This document shows positions 62,780 through 64,000 of a stretch of DNA of 64,000 nucleotides, in pieces. Position numbers and translations under genes: made by a program. The stretch is from Clostridiales bacterium (GTDB lineage Bacteria > Bacillota > Clostridia > Saccharofermentanales > Saccharofermentanaceae), in assembly GCA_017513085.1 (NCBI GenBank), contig JAFWDK010000010.1:1-64000 (forward strand), given 5' to 3'. Each line of letters starts with the position of its first letter. Position 1 is the stretch's first letter. The notes beneath the pieces are model-generated. The model ran no database searches. It was given only the letters and a program-made list of their open reading frames with translations, and was not told the DNA's origin.

Positions 62780-64000
62780 TTATCGGTACATGTTCTGTTG
62801 CGTACGATACATCTTTGAATACAGACTGTCTTTATGATCCAGCAGATCGCGGTGGGTGCCGCGTTCTACGATTTTTCCTTCATTAAAGACCAGTATTTTA
62901 TCGCAGATCTTGCAAGATGCCAGACGATGGGAAATAAAGACGGCAGTCTTACTTTGTACCATCGAGTGAAACTGTTCATAGATATCTTTCTCGGCAATCG
63001 GATCCAGAGCTGCAGTCGGTTCGTCCAGAATCAGGACAGGCGCATCTTTATACAGCGCTCTGGCCATGGCGATCTTCTGCTGTTCGCCGCCGGAAGGCTC
63101 AAACCCGCTTTGGTCATAGTAACGGAAGACCGGAGTGAGAAGACCTTGGGACAGAGAATCGACTTTGTCCTTTAGGCCGACTCGTTTAAGTAACGGAGTA
63201 AGCTCTTCATCGCTGATTCTTTCGGGACTGTTGCAGATCAGGTTTTCCTTGATCGAGAAGTTTAAAAGACAGAAATCCTGGAATACAACAGAGAGAATCT
63301 TCATGTATTGTGAGTACTCATACTCCAGAATGTTTACGCCGTTTAACAGTATCTCGCCTTCAGTACACTCATAGAGACGGCACAAAAGCTTGATGAAAGT
63401 GCTTTTGCCGGCGCCGTTTAGACCGACGACAGACCAGTGTTCGCCACTTTGTAATACAGCGTTGATGTTTTTCAGCGCGTACTCTTTGCTGCCGGGATAC
63501 CTGAAGGATACATTACGGAATTCGATCACAAAATCAGAGGAAAGGTTCGTATCTTTGTCGCCTTTCTCGACATAGGTGTCTCCTTCAACATATTCAATGT
63601 ATTTTTCGGAGTAGCCGCAGAATTTCTTCAGTGCGAGGAGCTGCTTCATGATGGTGTTCAGTGCGGTCACGATTACGGTCACGGCCGTGGAGAGCATGGT
63701 GAAGTCACCGATGCTTATGCGATGGCCGATCACCATCAGGGCGAAGATCATATAGGTGCAAGCGGCAGTCAGCGCCAGATTGATCTTTGAGCCGATGATG
63801 TATTTTTGGGATTTGGCTGCATGGATACGGTTGATCCTGGACTGTTCATCGTTGAATTGGTCGACCCGGTCAAGCATCATCTCCTTGGCATCAAAAAGGC
63901 GGATATCCTTGCCGTAACGGATGTCGGAAAGACCATGGACGAGAAAATAGTATGCACGGTCCGTGATGGCCAGCCGCTGGATCTGTTCCATCTTCAAACG
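62780..64000 (-). CDS. ABC exporter with ATPase domain, 5' end beyond the window
   Basis: At least 405 residues of an ABC exporter are visible: the last membrane helices (about residues 70-120 of the visible part) and a complete ATPase domain. The domain has Walker A GLNGAGKST, an unusual signature PSGGEQQK in place of LSGGQ, Walker B LILDEPTAALD and switch SHRL. A full exporter half is about 600 residues, so the first four helices lie to the right of 64000. It resembles clostridial peptide or drug exporters of the single-gene type. The visible methionine near 63997 is internal. Confidence 0.85.
   Translation of the reverse strand, partial: RLKMEQIQRLAITDRAYYFLVHGLSDIRYGKDIRLFDAKEMMLDRVDQFNDEQSRINRIHAAKSQKYIIGSKINLALTAACTYMIFALMVIGHRISIGDFTMLSTAVTVIVTALNTIMKQLLALKKFCGYSEKYIEYVEGDTYVEKGDKDTNLSSDFVIEFRNVSFRYPGSKEYALKNINAVLQSGEHWSVVGLNGAGKSTFIKLLCRLYECTEGEILLNGVNILEYEYSQYMKILSVVFQDFCLLNFSIKENLICNSPERISDEELTPLLKRVGLKDKVDSLSQGLLTPVFRYYDQSGFEPSGGEQQKIAMARALYKDAPVLILDEPTAALDPIAEKDIYEQFHSMVQSKTAVFISHRLASCKICDKILVFNEGKIVERGTHRDLLDHKDSLYSKMYRTQQNMYR

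Overview
The window reads as a chromosome segment of an anaerobic Bacillota of the class Clostridia, most likely a gut or rumen plant-fibre degrader. Supporting signs are moderate GC, strong AGGAGG-type ribosome binding sites, tight operons, a GH127 beta-L-arabinofuranosidase and a GH10 xylanase, a GGDEF protein, a heterodimeric ABC exporter with typical low-GC Gram-positive asymmetry, and small lipoproteins. No rRNA, tRNA or CRISPR array was seen. The left edge holds only the first codons of a transposase, and the right edge cuts an ABC exporter gene.

Layout. 1-7.1 kb: start of an insertion sequence, a NatAB-like ABC-2 transporter, GH127, a small membrane protein, a LysR regulator and a patatin-like hydrolase. 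7.2-8.6 kb: a small lipoprotein with three YGPP motifs, translationally coupled to a radical SAM/SPASM enzyme, a possible peptide-modification pair. 8.6-36 kb: a very large sulfur supercluster. It has cystathionine synthase and lyase genes, cysE and a LysR gene; an aliphatic-sulfonate or taurine-type ABC importer with a DUF4418 protein and a second FtsX-type ABC pair; cysK followed by a complete nitrogenase-like set (NifB, NifX, NifH, a second CysK-type enzyme, NflD1K1, a Gly/Cys-rich NifX-domain protein, NflD2K2); then a GNAT, a solitary LanC-like enzyme, a tautomerase, another LysR, metE and metF. 36-39.7 kb: heterodimeric ABC exporter. 39.9-45.2 kb: FecR-domain protein, CHASE2 class III cyclase, and an MBL-GAF-GGDEF protein. 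46-53.3 kb: intracellular xylan and sugar oxidoreductase locus. 53.3-64 kb: hybrid histidine kinase, membrane proteins, a HExxH lipoprotein, an ECF sigma/anti-sigma pair, a lipoprotein, a HAD phosphatase, a zinc-ribbon membrane operon, and the cut ABC exporter.

How it fits together. Five promoters (8631, 13113, 18440, 29460, 32731) carry the same LysR-type inverted repeat, TTATAAG-N5-CTTATAA or a degenerate form. In every case it starts exactly 63 nt upstream of the first base of the -10 box. The genes they drive are cystathionine/cysE, the sulfur-type importer, cysK plus the nitrogenase-like genes, the LanC-like operon, and metE-metF, so they form one sulfur regulon. The cysK/nitrogenase-like operon has a second control layer. 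A 28-residue leader peptide with 6 Cys and 7 Met is followed by mutually exclusive antiterminator and terminator hairpins just before cysK, a classical translation-dependent attenuator. The inference is that the nitrogenase-like complexes serve sulfur acquisition, for example reductive C-S bond cleavage of an imported organosulfur compound in the manner of the known methylthio-alkane reductase (Mar) system, rather than N2 fixation. The sulfide or thiol would be captured by the CysK enzymes and passed through cystathionine to methionine by MetE/MetF. The presence of two D/K pairs, in which only NflD2 keeps both cofactor-ligand equivalents, the embedded CysK paralogue and the attenuator make this the most notable system in the window.
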